A program made the position numbers and the translations under genes. Shown here piece after piece: positions 1 to 12,266 of a stretch of DNA of 64,000 nucleotides. Below the pieces are notes generated by a model, which was not told the DNA's origin, searched no databases, and worked only from the letters and a program-made list of their open reading frames with translations. The stretch spans positions 11,727,590-11,791,589 of the forward strand of contig JAYGXS010000007.1 of assembly GCA_036362985.1 (NCBI GenBank), read 5' to 3'. This DNA comes from Ligula intestinalis (Eukaryota > Platyhelminthes > Cestoda > Diphyllobothriidea > Diphyllobothriidae). How positions within the stretch are numbered: the stretch's first letter is position 1; every line of letters begins with the position of its first letter.

Positions 1-1100
1 GCAGAATCAAGAATTTGTGGGTGTAGTGATTGTGTAACCCTAATGGAGTGTTTGGATGTGTGTGGATAATTTGAGTTTGTCCAACAATAGGTCATAAATT
101 GGGTTATAGACTAGGCGTGTGTAGAAATTTGCTAGCGCTATCAACACTTAAGTGTCGAACTCAACGTAACTGTTACGGTGACGGTTAATCTAAGAGTAAG
201 TGTTTACATTTGAGAGCTCCTTTGGTCTAGAAATGTCAGGCTTGGATTATCGTTTGGATTTGAGGGCCAGGGCCAGTTTTATGATTTTTGATTTTTGGGT
301 TAGACTTTTATAGGGGCTCGGGTCTTAGGGTTAGGAATTTATTGTTAGTAATAAAGATTAAGTTAAGGATACGGCGGGGTATGCGTGTACCAAAAAGTCT
401 TACGGCTTTTAGTTGGGGTAACCCGTCACAAACGTTGTCACGGTTGACGTGAGGGGGGCTATTTATTCACAGTTTTTCTGCGGGTTTGTAATGCCATAAT
501 TTAGGATACAAGTATGTAAAATTGTTAATTATTTCTCTGGCGCAAAGCGCATCTTTCAAATGGTGGCATCAATTCGTCGTCTACGCATTACAGGTCTCTT
601 GGCGAGTCGCTACACTATGAAAACTCCTTTAGAAGCATGCCATTACTTGCAGTTTGTTCATTTCTCTGACGACGGTTTCTTTTGTGATACCGAAAGCTCA
701 CAATAATGCAATCGCCGACCCAGTGATTGCGTCTTTTTTATCTTTAAAAAATGAATGTGTTATTTTTTGTCTTTCTAGTTAATCAGTTGTCCTCTGAGAA
801 TCCTACTTAGCTTCTCATTAAAACACATTTTATGAGAATCACTGGTCTTGCGGCAGGCAACAGATTTGGAGAATTATAAACGATGCCAAAATTTTACAGG
901 TAAACATTCAATGAAATAGGTAAAAGTAGGCTATCCACAATTGCTGCTACATTTCAGGTTTCATGAAACTACATAAAGTATGCTGGTTGGCAGAAAAAAA
1001 TAGTGCGCTTGTCAGGGGATGTGAGAGAGGGGGAAAGAGAATCCGGGTCAAAAAGCAGATCAACTTTAGAGGGAACTGGTAGTCAAAATAGGTGATAAGC
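1..1100. other. unassigned AT-rich sequence
   Basis: No open frame longer than about 60 codons and no repeat found elsewhere in the window. Nothing recognisable. Confidence 0.5.
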
Positions 1101-1104
1101 TGCT

Positions 1105-1280
1105 GGATGTTGGATTAGCGGCTTTCGGCCATGATAACTCCGGTGCGGCGACGAATTCTGTGGCGCACATGACCGGTCGGCGTAACCTGATATCGGCCGC
1201 ACTATTTTATCTACCAACCCGCATAATCTATTTAGTTATTTATTATATCAGTGTAAAGGTCGGATGACAATTTATCGGAC
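1105..1280 (+). repeat. direct repeat A, copy 1
   Basis: About 170 bp beginning with a GGATTAGCGGCTTT-like stretch and running to GGTCGGATGACAATTTATCG. It matches 1605-1780 in the same orientation by eye at roughly three quarters identity. The two copies bracket the palindromic HHR unit at 1400-1599, which suggests either a long direct repeat around an insertion or a duplicated element edge. Family not recognised. Confidence 0.6.
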
Positions 1281-1441
1281 CGTGAAAGGGGGGTTAGGAT
1301 CGGGGTCCAAAATCCGATCACTGTTGGGAAAAACTGGTACCCGAGTGAGGTAATAAGCTGCCGGCTAATACAAGTGAACATCCGTGTCCCAGGAAGCAAT
1401 TGAGAAGAAGAAGACTTAAACGCTGGGAAAATATGTTTATT

Positions 1442-1485
1442 TGCCTGACGTTTCGATATCCTTCGCAGATTCGTCATCAGAGACA
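1442..1485 (-). ncRNA. hammerhead-ribozyme-like motif, family 1
   Basis: On the minus strand the order is stem I strand UGUCU, core CUGAUGA, an extra C, an imperfect stem II, GAA, the palindrome ACGU, cleavage-site C, then AGGCA pairing with UGUCU (five pairs, one of them G-U). This is the architecture of minimal type I hammerheads known from Penelope-like elements. Stem II (UCUG facing AGGA) is partly decayed, so this copy is probably weak or inactive. Confidence 0.6.
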
Positions 1486-1512
1486 TGAGTAGCAGTACCT
1501 TTCTGCTACTCA

Positions 1513-1556
1513 TGTCTCTGATGACGAGTCCGCGACGGATATCGAAACGCCAGGCG
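1513..1556 (+). ncRNA. hammerhead-ribozyme-like motif, family 1, facing copy
   Basis: Inverted partner of the 1442-1485 motif. It has UGUCU, CUGAUGA, stem II UCCG pairing with CGGA around a CGA loop, then GAAA, then AGGCG, which can pair with UGUCU using G-U pairs. The cleavage triplet reads GCC rather than GUC, so the conserved U is lost here and cleavage would not be expected from this copy. Confidence 0.6.
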
Positions 1557-1604
1557 AAATAACATATTTTCCCAGCAATCGAGTCTTCTTCTTCTCAAGT
1601 TGCA

Positions 1605-1780
1605 GGCTGTTGGATTAACGACTTTTGGTCAGGGTGACTCCGGTGCCGTGACGAGGTCTTTATAGACGCACAGGACCGGTCGGCGTTGCCTGATGGCGGC
1701 CGCAATATTCTGTCTACCAAACGCGCATGATTTATTTAGTTTCTTCCCGTAGCAATGTGAAGGCCGGATGAGAATTTATC
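1605..1780 (+). repeat. direct repeat A, copy 2
   Basis: Second copy of the 1105-1280 repeat, starting in GGCTGTTGGATTAACGACTT and ending in GGCCGGATGAGAATTTATCG. It follows directly on the right end of the palindrome. No coding potential seen. Confidence 0.6.
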
Positions 1781-3924
1781 GAAAACAAACATTAGTTTAC
1801 CAATTTGTCTTCTAAACTTCTTGATGGAAATATTCGAAAAGTTTTGTTTAACGTTTGATTAATGTACGCCAACACTCAAAAACCAAACTCTTGCAGATAA
1901 AATCAAATAAATGCCAACAGTATTAAATGCCCGTAAGCCATTTCCACACTTCTAACAAAGCACAAAAAGCAATGTTTCTTGATGCGTAGATTAAGTTCTC
2001 CTGATTGTGAATTTACGAATCAATGGACTCCTCCTTTGGGTCCCAGAAATTGTTAAACTGGTTTAATATTTTCGCAATAAAATATAGCGCCATTAATAAA
2101 CACAGAAATTTACGTACGTGACCTACTTGCTTATATTTTATTCAGCGCGACAAATCTAGAAAGGTTTTACTTAATTACAGTTTATAGTTTTTTGGGTACC
2201 ATAATAATCCTGAAAAACATTTAGTGGTGAGAAGGTCATCTACTTTAATTTTTTGACGTCCAGCTTAACGCTCTGAAGTCAGATTATCAAAGTTCGTGGT
2301 GCCTTCCATTAACATGCACAACACATTTATGTTAGATTATTTTTGGTTTTTTAACATTTTATATTTAAGTTCAGCTTTCAAGTTTATTTACAGTTCATTA
2401 TTACGTTTATTATTTTTATTTGAGTTTAAGATTATTTTTCAGTTAAATGAGTTAAGTTAACTTTAATTTGTGCTTTTAGTTCGTTGATTTTAGATTCAGT
2501 TAGGTATTTTGTAATTTATTTATGCCCCAATATTTGGGAAATTGTACATACTAATTAAAGTGCACTTTTCTCTGACATACATGAGATAAGTGGGATAATT
2601 ATTCCTCTTGTTTAAACTTTTATAAGCTTTTTTTATATTTCTACTTTACTTCATTTTTATTGCCCATATTGGATACTCTCTGTTACATCCAGCCCTGTAT
2701 TTCAGAAGGATGGGGCTTTTGAGTTCTGGTTTGGGACCCAAAGCAGTATTCCACCTACGAATGTTGTTTCATTTTTTGAAAAAAGCCGCAAAAGCATGAA
2801 CCGTTGCTCAAACTTTGCGCATCCTACGTCAATGCAACGTTTAATTTCTGCGTTATACTATGGAATTGAGCTGACCGATAAAACTATCAGGATTGGAATT
2901 TAAGTTGGACATTTCTGTTTGTCTCCCAAAAGAGGTACTTGGCATGAAGAGGTGTTATGTGAAATTTTCCTTACAAATCGGTCACTTTCTATATCAGTTC
3001 CGCTGTCAAAAATCAAGCCAAATCTCTGATCTGCGACCAATTGGTTGTCTGCATTGACTATGTTAACTGGATCGACGAATCCATCTGTTAAGGACACAAC
3101 CTATATTGTCGTTAGGGCACAGTATATGTAATGCTGATTTGAGGCTTACTGCCTGGGAAAGTAAATTCTCAAAGTCAAAGAGTTTCACCTGCATGGTCAA
3201 AGCTTTTGCTGTTTAACTTGAGCACAAAACATTAATTCGAGGTTTAAAATGCCCGCAGGTAAGATTTTGCCTTTTCGCACATACTTCTTGGGTGAAAAAG
3301 TGACATGTTTCCATTTCAGTGCAAGTAAATTCTTCGATGTGATTGGACGTTGATAAAATAATATTGTCACATCAGGTCTCACATCAATAGAAGGATGACT
3401 GTGTCTAGAGCAAAAATAAGTATAAGAACCCTTACAGATATTTTGAGCATGACTATGCACACATGCAAACCATACGCGCTCCCATTTTGAAATAATTATT
3501 GTCTATTTTGGATTTATTTTACGTATGTGAAGGATTGATTAGCACAATGCATCAAAAATAAATTATCATCCTTAGCATTTTTGTGTTCTTAATGGCCCCT
3601 GATGCGCGTTAGTAAGAATTCATATCAAAAATTTGAACGAAGAGTAGGCGGAGAAAATTGCTTTTAAAATGCTCCGAACATTTTTATTTAAAAGTGTCCG
3701 GTTGCTGTGAGAAAGATTATTTTGAACATTTGCCGGTTAAAAAGGTGGTTAAAAGGTCCCCATTTAGTTCAAACATGCGCCTACCACCATCTTACATGAG
3801 ACAGAGAGCTGAGCCAAAATGGAAACCAGAAATGTTCTTTGTGCGAGTTTATTGCATTACCAGGTCGAATACAAAATGGTATTGACGTGGAAGTTAACTA
3901 TATAAACCATGAAATATTTGCCTG
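1781..3924. other. unassigned AT-rich stretch with one short shared repeat
   Basis: No convincing ORF or RNA gene. The only item with a partner is 2221-2292, listed separately. Two short minus-strand frames near 2.9-3.4 kb have no recognisable domain. Confidence 0.4.
2221..2292 (+). repeat. short dispersed repeat, copy 1
   Basis: The string around GTCATCTACTTTAATTTT and CAGCTTAACGCTCTGAAGTC has a diverged match at 54787-54855 on the same strand. The match is too short and diverged to assign to an element class. Confidence 0.4.
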
Positions 3925-4045
3925 TAGCACCCCAATCTGCGCCTGTCTTACACTTTCCTACGATCACTTATGCTTGAGGATTCTCGACAGCATCCAAAAT
4001 GTCAGTAAAATAAAAATCTTGTGCCAGTGATTGCATCTTCTTTGA
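3925..4045 (+). mobile_element. PLE-A 3' terminus with HHR-like hairpin (family 3)
   Basis: Matches the terminus downstream of the PLE-A GIY-YIG domain at 36.7 kb (minus strand). Features in order are a CCCCAATCTGCGC block, GAGGATTCTCGACAGCATCC (HHR stem II region, about 3976-3995), AAAATGTCAG, and a tail ending in CCAGTGATTGCATCTTC. GGAUUC can still pair partly with GCAUCC. The CUGANGA strand is degenerate here (GCUUGA), so this is a ribozyme relic. No PLE ORF lies beside it. Confidence 0.65.
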
Positions 4046-6736
4046 ATGATTGTCTTCTTACAAAAGGTAACTGTTTACATTTTAAAGGGAAGCCATCTGT
4101 GGTCTAAGCCCTGCATGTGTGTCTACAGAACATAACACCACCTTCCATTATGCAGCAGAGTTCTGACAAAATTCTCAATCGTCCTCGGAAATGGCCATGA
4201 GAGTGGCTTGTATGAATGGGACTGAAGAGGGGCAGTGACCTGCGGACGCCGCGATTAATTAATCCAAAAATCGCATTTTCGTCTATTTCCTTTTTATGCA
4301 AATCAAAAGACCGTGAAAAATAGAGGACATCGTTTTATTAATACGAAAAATAGAATTGGTTGATTTACCTAATCAGTGGTAGCTAGCAAGACGACATCGT
4401 TTAAAAAGAACCATAGATGAAAAGAACGCATTTATCACAGACAAAACCGACCACTTGTCCATAAATATGCAAACAGGTAACGGGAAGTCATTCACCGAAA
4501 CAGGGAATTCCCGTAAAGAACCAGCCAGGGCACTATTGTGCGTAGTGCCGCGATAAATAACAATGCTGGTCTCTGGGCCAAAGCAGTCAAAATGGGCTAT
4601 TTTAAGCATTTTTCGAAAACTTATCTTAATATTTAGCTCCGATAAAAACTTTCCCCCTTAAATACAATCTGCATTCACTAGCCTTGACCTTAAAAGCATA
4701 AGCTTTACCTTCATACCCTAACCAAAAATCTAAACGTAAATCTAATGGTAAAAACCCATCATTATCTTTAATCCTGATATTCAAGTTACTAATTAAATGC
4801 TAAGACTCCAAAAAATAGCTTTTACCAGTTGTAGGCTTAACCGCAATTGTCACCACTAAAATCACGCTAGCATTGACAAAAACACGCCCTTTTTATATAA
4901 ATACCTAGTGAACAGCAGAGACCACACAGATTACCGCATATCTTAGAGAATCGTATGTTTTTATGCATGCTCTTGATATTTTTTTCTATATTTTTTATCC
5001 GAAACGTGACGGCAGAAAGTAGCATTGCATTGCGCTAATACTGATGAACCATGCTCCCTAAATGAAATATATACACATTTTTACAACAGCGACTGGTTGG
5101 GGCGACCAACAGTATAATCGTCTACGTTTCTATGTACATTTAAGATATATATCTATATTCTGTAATCCGTCATGTTACGAAGGGAAATCACATTAAAGTA
5201 AAAGTGTTGAATATGTGATCCCAGGCAGTAAGTCAGAAGAAGGAAGGGCGTTCACTGGAAAAGATTTGTTTGACGATTCAAGTAGTCAGGTGCACAACAA
5301 ACGTTTCATGGGGGACGATCATCTTTCTTCGGAATGTAAATTAATTTTATATTCGTTATTTGGATTGCTGGTTAGCATTACCCTTTCATTAGCCAGAATC
5401 CAGAGAAAATATTCGCAAGCCAGCTTCTTCGCACCAAACTACACATGCAGCTGACATTGTATGTCCACCGTAGTCGTGGAAATGCCCGCGCAAGGATTTT
5501 TTTATGTCAAAATGGCGAGGTGCACTACTTCAGCTCTGCTCCATAAATCATGCCAAGAAACAATGTTATTCTATTTTTTTCTTTTAGCCTACGTACTTTT
5601 GGTAGCTGCGGTATTATTATCATTTCCAGGCTTTGGATCACTACCAATCAAAAATCAAAGTGGACAATCAACTCTCATAAAGGATTTACTCATTCACAAT
5701 TCTATATTTCTGCCACTCTAGTCTCGTACATTTTCTACCTCGAATGCCATTCTTTTTTCACGGTAAAAACGAGAAAGTACAAGGAATTACAACATAGCCT
5801 TGCTAAGAAGGAATGCACTTACACAACCACCAAAGCCACTTATGCAGTGCAGCTGTGAGCGGAATTTAGCAAACGGAAGTTTTATCTACCTGAAAACATC
5901 CACCAGCCAGAAGCACGGTCCCTTCTACTCGGAAGGACGTTGGTATGGGCAACAAAGTTTAACGGGAACAGTCCTCCTTAGCTGAGATTGTACTTCAAAT
6001 ATTTTCAAAATATTTTCGCTATTATATAGTGCTCTTTTTGTATAAAGTAATAACTGCGCGCAACAGGCTGTCTATTAAATTAAGTTGGCTCGATAAGAGA
6101 AAGGAAAATCAATAAAATTGCATACTGCAAAGTATTGAATTTTTGCTGGGTACATTTTTTGCGGGCGGACGGCAAAGACTTCATTCAAATGCCAGCACTC
6201 GTTCGCGACCGAAATATCTTGGTACATAAGCGTCTAACTAGACCAAAACCATCCTCAACCAAGCCATACTCATTTCATGAGTATTCAGTATAGTACCACA
6301 TATACATATAAAGAAAAGAGGAATTATGGTAAACACAGAGATGCCGCACCTTTTACTCAAACGGGATATTTCAGGCAGTCGTTAGGATATCAGAGTTTTC
6401 TCGAATTTTATAAAGCTTTCGCTACTCAAATGAGGCTTTTTTTAAAACGGTAAAACGTTGACTGTTCATTGTAGAACCATAAACCTTGTACGCATGACTG
6501 CTTTCTAATGTTCCATTGACGAAGACTTAATGTCAATATGTAAATCAGTTTAGCTAAGAGTGGCTTATAATTAGTTCCATAGTATCACATAAACTGAAAA
6601 ATATGTAATACTCAAAGGGTGGTACTGTTTAAAAAAATTATCTTTTGCATTTTGCGAGAGCAAATAAAATGACCATTTTGTAAACTATGAAAAAATCGTT
6701 TGAAATAATAAATAGCAATTTAAATGAAGCTATCTA
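4046..6736. other. unassigned stretch
   Basis: Several frames of 60-100 codons exist on both strands (for example 5550-5858 plus), but they overlap one another, have no recognisable domain and look like chance. No repeat from elsewhere in the window was recognised. Confidence 0.4.
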
Positions 6737-7651
6737 CAGTACGGCCTAAAACTCATATAATGTGCCACCTTATGCAAAAGATTGATACTCTCACGCTAAT
6801 CGGTATTGAGGAAAGTTGAAATAGTACTTATCGTGTAGTTTATTCTAAAGTGATTTCAGTCACGATAAGGTGCCAGCTCTTTAACGAGCTTCGTTCTTAC
6901 CGTTAACAAAATGTATGCACTGTGAAAGTGGTTCGTTAAATAGTATACATTTTTATTATTGCTTTTTACTGTCCTTTTTAATTCAAATAAATTTATGGAC
7001 AATATGCACAAAAAATTTATTTCTTCTACTCGTTTGGTAGCAAATTACAACTTTTGACGTGTCCATTTATAATTTTTCGTACCCGTAAGTTTATTGATGC
7101 CACCTATAATGTATATACCACGATCTACATCTATTGCAATATTTCATGAGAAATATGCGACTCCTTCCTGAAACCGTAGACGAAAACGTACTCGTCCTTA
7201 AAAAGGATGTACACAACGTGCAGTTTGTAAAGCTTGAACTCAAGTGTAGAAGTCAAAAGTTTTCAAAATTATTTGGCAGTTTGACAACTCTTTTAAAACC
7301 GAAAGACATCGTTTCAATTAGTATTAAATTTAAAGAAGGCATACTTTCCTACCAAATGTGGACCAGAAAAAACATTTTCGTGCATGTTTTCCGCAAAACC
7401 TATTTGAATTTAAAATGGCAGTTTAAATCAATGATAAATGCATACCTCTAATCTAGCCATTTTTAAACTACATAATTTTTTGTTAGCGGACAGACGAAAC
7501 ACATTGAAAAGCCTACACATTATCGTGATTGAAAGTATTTCAGAATAGACTACGCGATAATCAGTATTAAAACCTTACCCAATGCCACTTAGCGAGTGTC
7601 ACTCTAAATTTCACCTATGTCGGCATGTTACACGAATTTTGAGTCGTACTC
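6737..7651. mobile_element. TA-flanked foldback element F1
   Basis: The left end CAGTACGGCC is preceded by TA. The right end is the inverse of AGTACGACTC. Long terminal inverted repeats of about 300 bp hold the motifs GATTGATACTC, TCACGATAAGG and CTTTTTAACGAGC-like blocks, mirrored near 7490-7650. The central 300 bp is shared with F2, F3 and the 57 kb fragments. The 105-codon plus frame at 7134-7451 lies across the centre and arm, is not conserved in the other copies and is not a transposase. CAGT ends plus TA target sites suggest a Tc1/mariner-type non-autonomous element. The right TA is not preserved. Confidence 0.7.
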
Positions 7652-9452
7652 TTGATAGCTTCATTTAATTTTCCGGTCATAAATTCTAACGATTTCATTC
7701 ATAGTTTACAAAACCGTCTATACATGCAAATGAAAGAAGTTTATTTTACCATTAGTTTCATAAAAGCCCATTCTGCGGTTTAGGCTGCATTTATTGGTAC
7801 CTTTAACCTATCCTTATGGCAGATTGTTCACGGGATATTTCGTCACCATATGTGATCACTAGGTTGGCCACTCCAAGTTTATTTTCCGTCTGCAGTCAAC
7901 AGAACTTCGTTATCATTGCCATTTACGCCTCCTCTATGTAATTAATACTTCCAACCACTGCTGTAAAAGCACATACTCAGCAACTCTCGCTAATATATTT
8001 GACTCTTGCTAGAGTACTGAATTATTCAAATCAGACGTTAGGGCATGCCGTCCTGACGACTTTTGTGGGTCTCGAAATGACTAATTTTACCCTCATATAT
8101 TCTCAGTCCCAGATCGTGCATCATTGCTGGACACTCTGAGATTGCCGCTGAGAGGCGAAATCTCCGAGGCACATCGGAACGACCAGGCCTTGTAACTTAC
8201 TTGGTGTGTGATCCTATTGCCCTCCGCACAATCTTCGATTTTGACCGATGGTTCATCGGATCGACATTTCATAGTAAATTTCTAGGCATAATAAGCAGAG
8301 TGCTCGAGGCGGAATCCTAGACTGCTAAAACCTGAGTTTGAATGCGGCTCTCTAATGACGGACATCCTAGACACTTGTTTCTTTGTTAATATTTGTTTTT
8401 TGTTTAGAAATAATCGTCACTGTACAATTCAAACAAAAAAAAAATTACTGTTTTTTGGTTCCAAACCTTTCGAAAGTCCAGTGGGGCACAAAAAGACGGA
8501 ACAAATTGTTTTATCTTTGGTTGTAATGAGTAAGCTGCCCAAGTACACATAAGGTAGCTTTCTAGAAACCCCCTTTTCCTTAGCATTTGTGAAGGACAGG
8601 CTTACTCCACCAAATCAACATCTACATGTATACGCTAGTTGAATTCGGAGGATTGATAAGTAGGCATTGCATTGCGTAGGTCGAAGCTATTGCCATCATC
8701 AGATCCTGGAGAACCTAGCAATGTGCCTGTTTTTGGACGAACCCTTTCACCCCCGAAACTATACCTACCACAGTGGAGTCTCACCCATTTGCAAATTTTG
8801 TCGAAAATGCCCACAGGCCTGGTAGAGAGTGAAAAAATTACTGGAAGAGGCAGGCTCGCAGAAATGTTTCGCCGTTTGCTAAATCATTTGTGCATATCTT
8901 CCTCGCCCTCCCACCTGACATTTCAGCTGGCTGCCCATGTACGGCAGACTCGGCCAGGCCAGATCAGGCCACTTCTAACTGCCGTCCGGGTGTAGGGTCA
9001 GCAGCTGCCGCCTGCCCCCCCTCCCCCCTTGCGCATGTGTGGGGGGGGGCTGCGGATACACGTGTGCGGAGGGCCGAAGGGGGGACAGCCCGAACTGACC
9101 TCGGTGGGATCAGAGACGCCCTCACGAGGTCAGCGTATTCGTGGGCGCATGCACTGGGAGATAAGTCAGTCAGTCGGCCGGCTAGCCATCCAGCTGTTTC
9201 GACTGCACACGGCCCGCGACCTTGCAATCTCCACGGCCGATAAGCTACCGGTCCGACCTTACACGCCCCGTTCCTCCGTCCCCCCCCTTTCCCCCTGATG
9301 GTCCGCTGCTTTTCGCCACAGTTCACCTTGGTGGAAAAATTGCCAAACGTGGGATTGTTTTGCATAAGGCTGTCTTGGTTTAGTACTGTATAAATTCTAC
9401 CTGTTGGTGCGCTTATGCAGGCAAACACTGGTGGGCCTGTGATCGGCTGGAA
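7652..9452. other. unassigned stretch with a GC-rich patch
   Basis: About 8930-9300 is markedly GC-rich with C and G runs (including a run of nine to ten G near 9043) inside otherwise AT-rich DNA. Frames there on both strands overlap (117 and 154 codons) and consist of low-complexity Pro, Ala, Arg and Gly. I regard them as composition artefacts. The patch could be a promoter or CpG-like region, but no gene is visible beside it. Confidence 0.4.
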
Positions 9453-11107
9453 ATGGAAAATATTAATTTGGTATATTACTAAATATATAGATAAAAGGTT
9501 GCTCTATGAATCCAAATTTATTTACCCCGGCTGGAATTATGCCAAAAAACAAACATATTTTAGTGATAAAATTCGAATATAATAGGACTTTTTTTCTACT
9601 GAATAAGTACGGTAACATTGTGGGCCTCGAACATCCGTAAAAAGATGCATCATACGATGGATAATGTTATTTTGATATAACCATACACATGACTAAAACG
9701 GGGCTCTATTAATGCGAATTTATTCCCCACCTGCAATTATGCCGTAAAGCAAACTTTTTTTGAGGAAAAAATTCAAAAAAAGTATGATTTTTTTATACTA
9801 AAGAAGTACAATAATATGTTGGCTTATGTTTTCTTTAAAATAAAATTGAATTAATGAGGGCCTTGAAAATCCATAAAAGGATGCCTTGTGTTACGGAGAA
9901 TATTAGTTTGGTATTACTAAGCATATAAAAAAAACGTGGCTCTATAAATACGAATTTATTGCCCCACCTGCTCTTGAAATGCTGTAAAAATAGCAGCCGA
10001 AAAATAAAGTTATTTCGAGGATGAAATTTGAATAAAATGCAATTTTTTCTACTGAAAAAGTAGGATAATATGTTGGTTAATGTGTTCTATAAAATACAAT
10101 TTTATTTATCAGAGCCGTGAAAATCCGTAGAAAGATGCGAAATACAAAGGAGAATGTTAGTTTGATATAACTAAACGTATGGCTAAAATGTGACACTATG
10201 AATCCGAAATTTTTCTCCCCGGCTGGGATTTTGCCGAAAAGCAAAATTATGTTGAGGATAAAATTCAAATAAACTGCAATCGTTTGCTAAAAAAGTGCAA
10301 TTATATGTTGGTTTGTGTGTTTTATATGGTTTATGCGTTCCAAATGCACATGTGTCCCGTATGCATTCATAAATACCTCGAAAATGCATTGAAAGATGCC
10401 TAGTGTAATGGAGAATTTTAGGTTGGTATACTAGCAAACATATGGCTAAAACATGACTCTATGTATGCGAATTCATTCCCTCCGCCTATTTTGAGTATAA
10501 ATTTCAAATAAAATGCGTTTTTCCTACTGAAGAACTACGAACATATGTTGGCTTTTGCGTTATATAAAATATAATTGCATTTATAAATGCCCTGAAAACC
10601 CGTAGAAAGATGACTAGTTCAATAGAAAATGTAAGTTTGATATTACCAAATATATGGCCAAAACTTGGCTCCGTTAATACGAATATATTTTTCCACTCCC
10701 TCATTCCTAAAATGCTGCAAAAATAGCCCACACTCGAGTGTAAGGTTCAAAAAGAATGTCATTTTATAGCAAGTACTGCACCTTCATGGTCCAGCGCTTT
10801 TCGGAACCCTTTGGAAGACCGTGGAACCTATGAAACAATTGCCTGATGTTGGGCTTATGCAAACGACCATTGATGCAGTCAAAGTCGCCTGGCAATAGCA
10901 CAGCAGTGGAAACTTAAGGTCAGTATTACTCAATAAAACCTGAGTGGGAATTTATTTGCTCTGCAGTGTTGCTGAACAAGGTGATAACTTTAAAAAAAAA
11001 TACAAATTAAGTGTGATTTTTTACCAAAACGTAATTAAAGTATGTTTGCTTGTTCGTTCTACAAAATACATTTAACTTACAAAGACCTATAAAATCCTTA
11101 GAAAGAT
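9453..11107 (+). repeat. diverged tandem array of about 205-260 bp units
   Basis: Units start near 9453, 9658, 9895, 10150, 10411, 10623 and a decayed one near 10915. Each begins with a GGAGAATGTTAGTTTGGTAT-like string. Each then has ATGGCTAAAA, a GAATTTATT..CCACCTGC block, GAGGATAAAATTCAAATAAA, a CTACTGAAAAAGTA string, ATATGTTGGCTTATGT, and finally GAAAATCCGTAGAAAGATGC. Small minus-strand frames inside it are not conserved between units. It behaves like an old satellite or VNTR-type array. An orphan unit lies at 14.76-14.87 kb. Confidence 0.8.
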
Positions 11108-12266
11108 GTTAAGCTTTCAAATTGCTTTTGTTTTGACGGATGAACGGGAAACGTGAATTTAACAGTAAATATCTTGGCGTATTTGAAAAAACTCTTGAAT
11201 TTATTGTATACTGGTCGGAAAACGTTTCATGAGGTCTATTACTGACTTTAATTACTGTAGCCGAGTTTTTTAATCTTTTATCTATTTTCTATAGGGGCTT
11301 CACTGACCCTTTCATTGTACAAGCAATTTATGTGATATTTGTTTGCTTTTACTATGCTTTGGGACAAAATGCGTCTTTATTAGGTCTGCATTCAACATTA
11401 ACGCTGACTGTTTGATTAACAGAAGTCAAGGTCTTCAAAGTCTCCCGAAGACTGACGTTGTGTTTAAAATTTGACGACAAAATCTTTTGCAGGGTGTCCT
11501 AGGAGGAGTTCAAATGACTCTTTTTTCTGGCATATATATATTTTAATAGATAACTTTTCCTATTGTCGTCTTTAACCAAGAACTGGCATCTCAAAATATA
11601 CGGCGATAATTCTAATCGACAGTGCATTTTTCAGCTTTTAGATATAATGAGATCTGACCTTACCCAAAGATTTCACATCGCACTCCCTTGAGTCCTAGTT
11701 TCCATACAAATCGCTGCCAAAGCATTTTGCTCGAGCTTATGGCTACTGGGCGCCGCGAGACCCTGGGATTGGTCGACAAACTGGCAAACATCTCATTAGT
11801 TAAAAAGAAGCAGACATGATTCACCCGGTGTTAATGATTCCAGCTCGAAGCCATCTTCAAATGAGGGAAAGAGAGAGAGATAGACTGAAGTCGATGATTG
11901 AGCGTACTTTTCTCCCTATAACCAATATGCGCTAGGAAGGTTGTAATTCGGAAAATCGCCAACCAAGGGGATAACTCGGAACACACGTTGAGCCCAGTAT
12001 GCGTTTGTACGGAGTGATCGACTGATGGAATGAAAGTCAGGCTGCAGTGATTCCTTCTAACTGTGCCTTTTTTGGCATACGCACTCACGTGGAAGCCAAG
12101 CCTGATATGACGGCGCGCAAAGATGTGACATGGGCCACGCCAGCCGCCTGCACCTCCTCCCACCTCCAGCATTTTTAACTCTGTCTTGACACCAGGTCCA
12201 GACGGGAGGATGAAGCAGCGAGTGAAGTAATGCTGTACAAGTCTACCTTAACTGCAATCCAGTGCA
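11108..12266. other. unassigned stretch
   Basis: No domain-bearing frame. The 113-codon minus frame at 11831-12172 is low-complexity and unrecognised. Nothing else seen. Confidence 0.4.

Larger units (their letters stand above)
1400..1599. repeat. near-perfect palindrome of two HHR-bearing PLE termini
   Basis: Arms 1400-1495 and 1503-1599 are inverted copies separated by only 7 bp. Each arm carries the same unit: an HHR-like motif followed by the AATA..TTCCCAGC..TCTTCTTCTTCTCAA tail shared with family-1 copies at 46.1, 56.0 and 59.1 kb. As RNA the whole would fold into one long hairpin. Seen directly in the sequence. The interpretation as two element ends joined head to head is an inference. 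Confidence 0.8.

Noticed and set aside
300..340. Telomeric repeat
   Set aside because: A single TTAGGGTTAGG-like string, not an array.
8890..9428. 117- and 154-codon frames as genes
   Set aside because: GC-rich low-complexity region with overlapping frames on both strands. No domain or start context.
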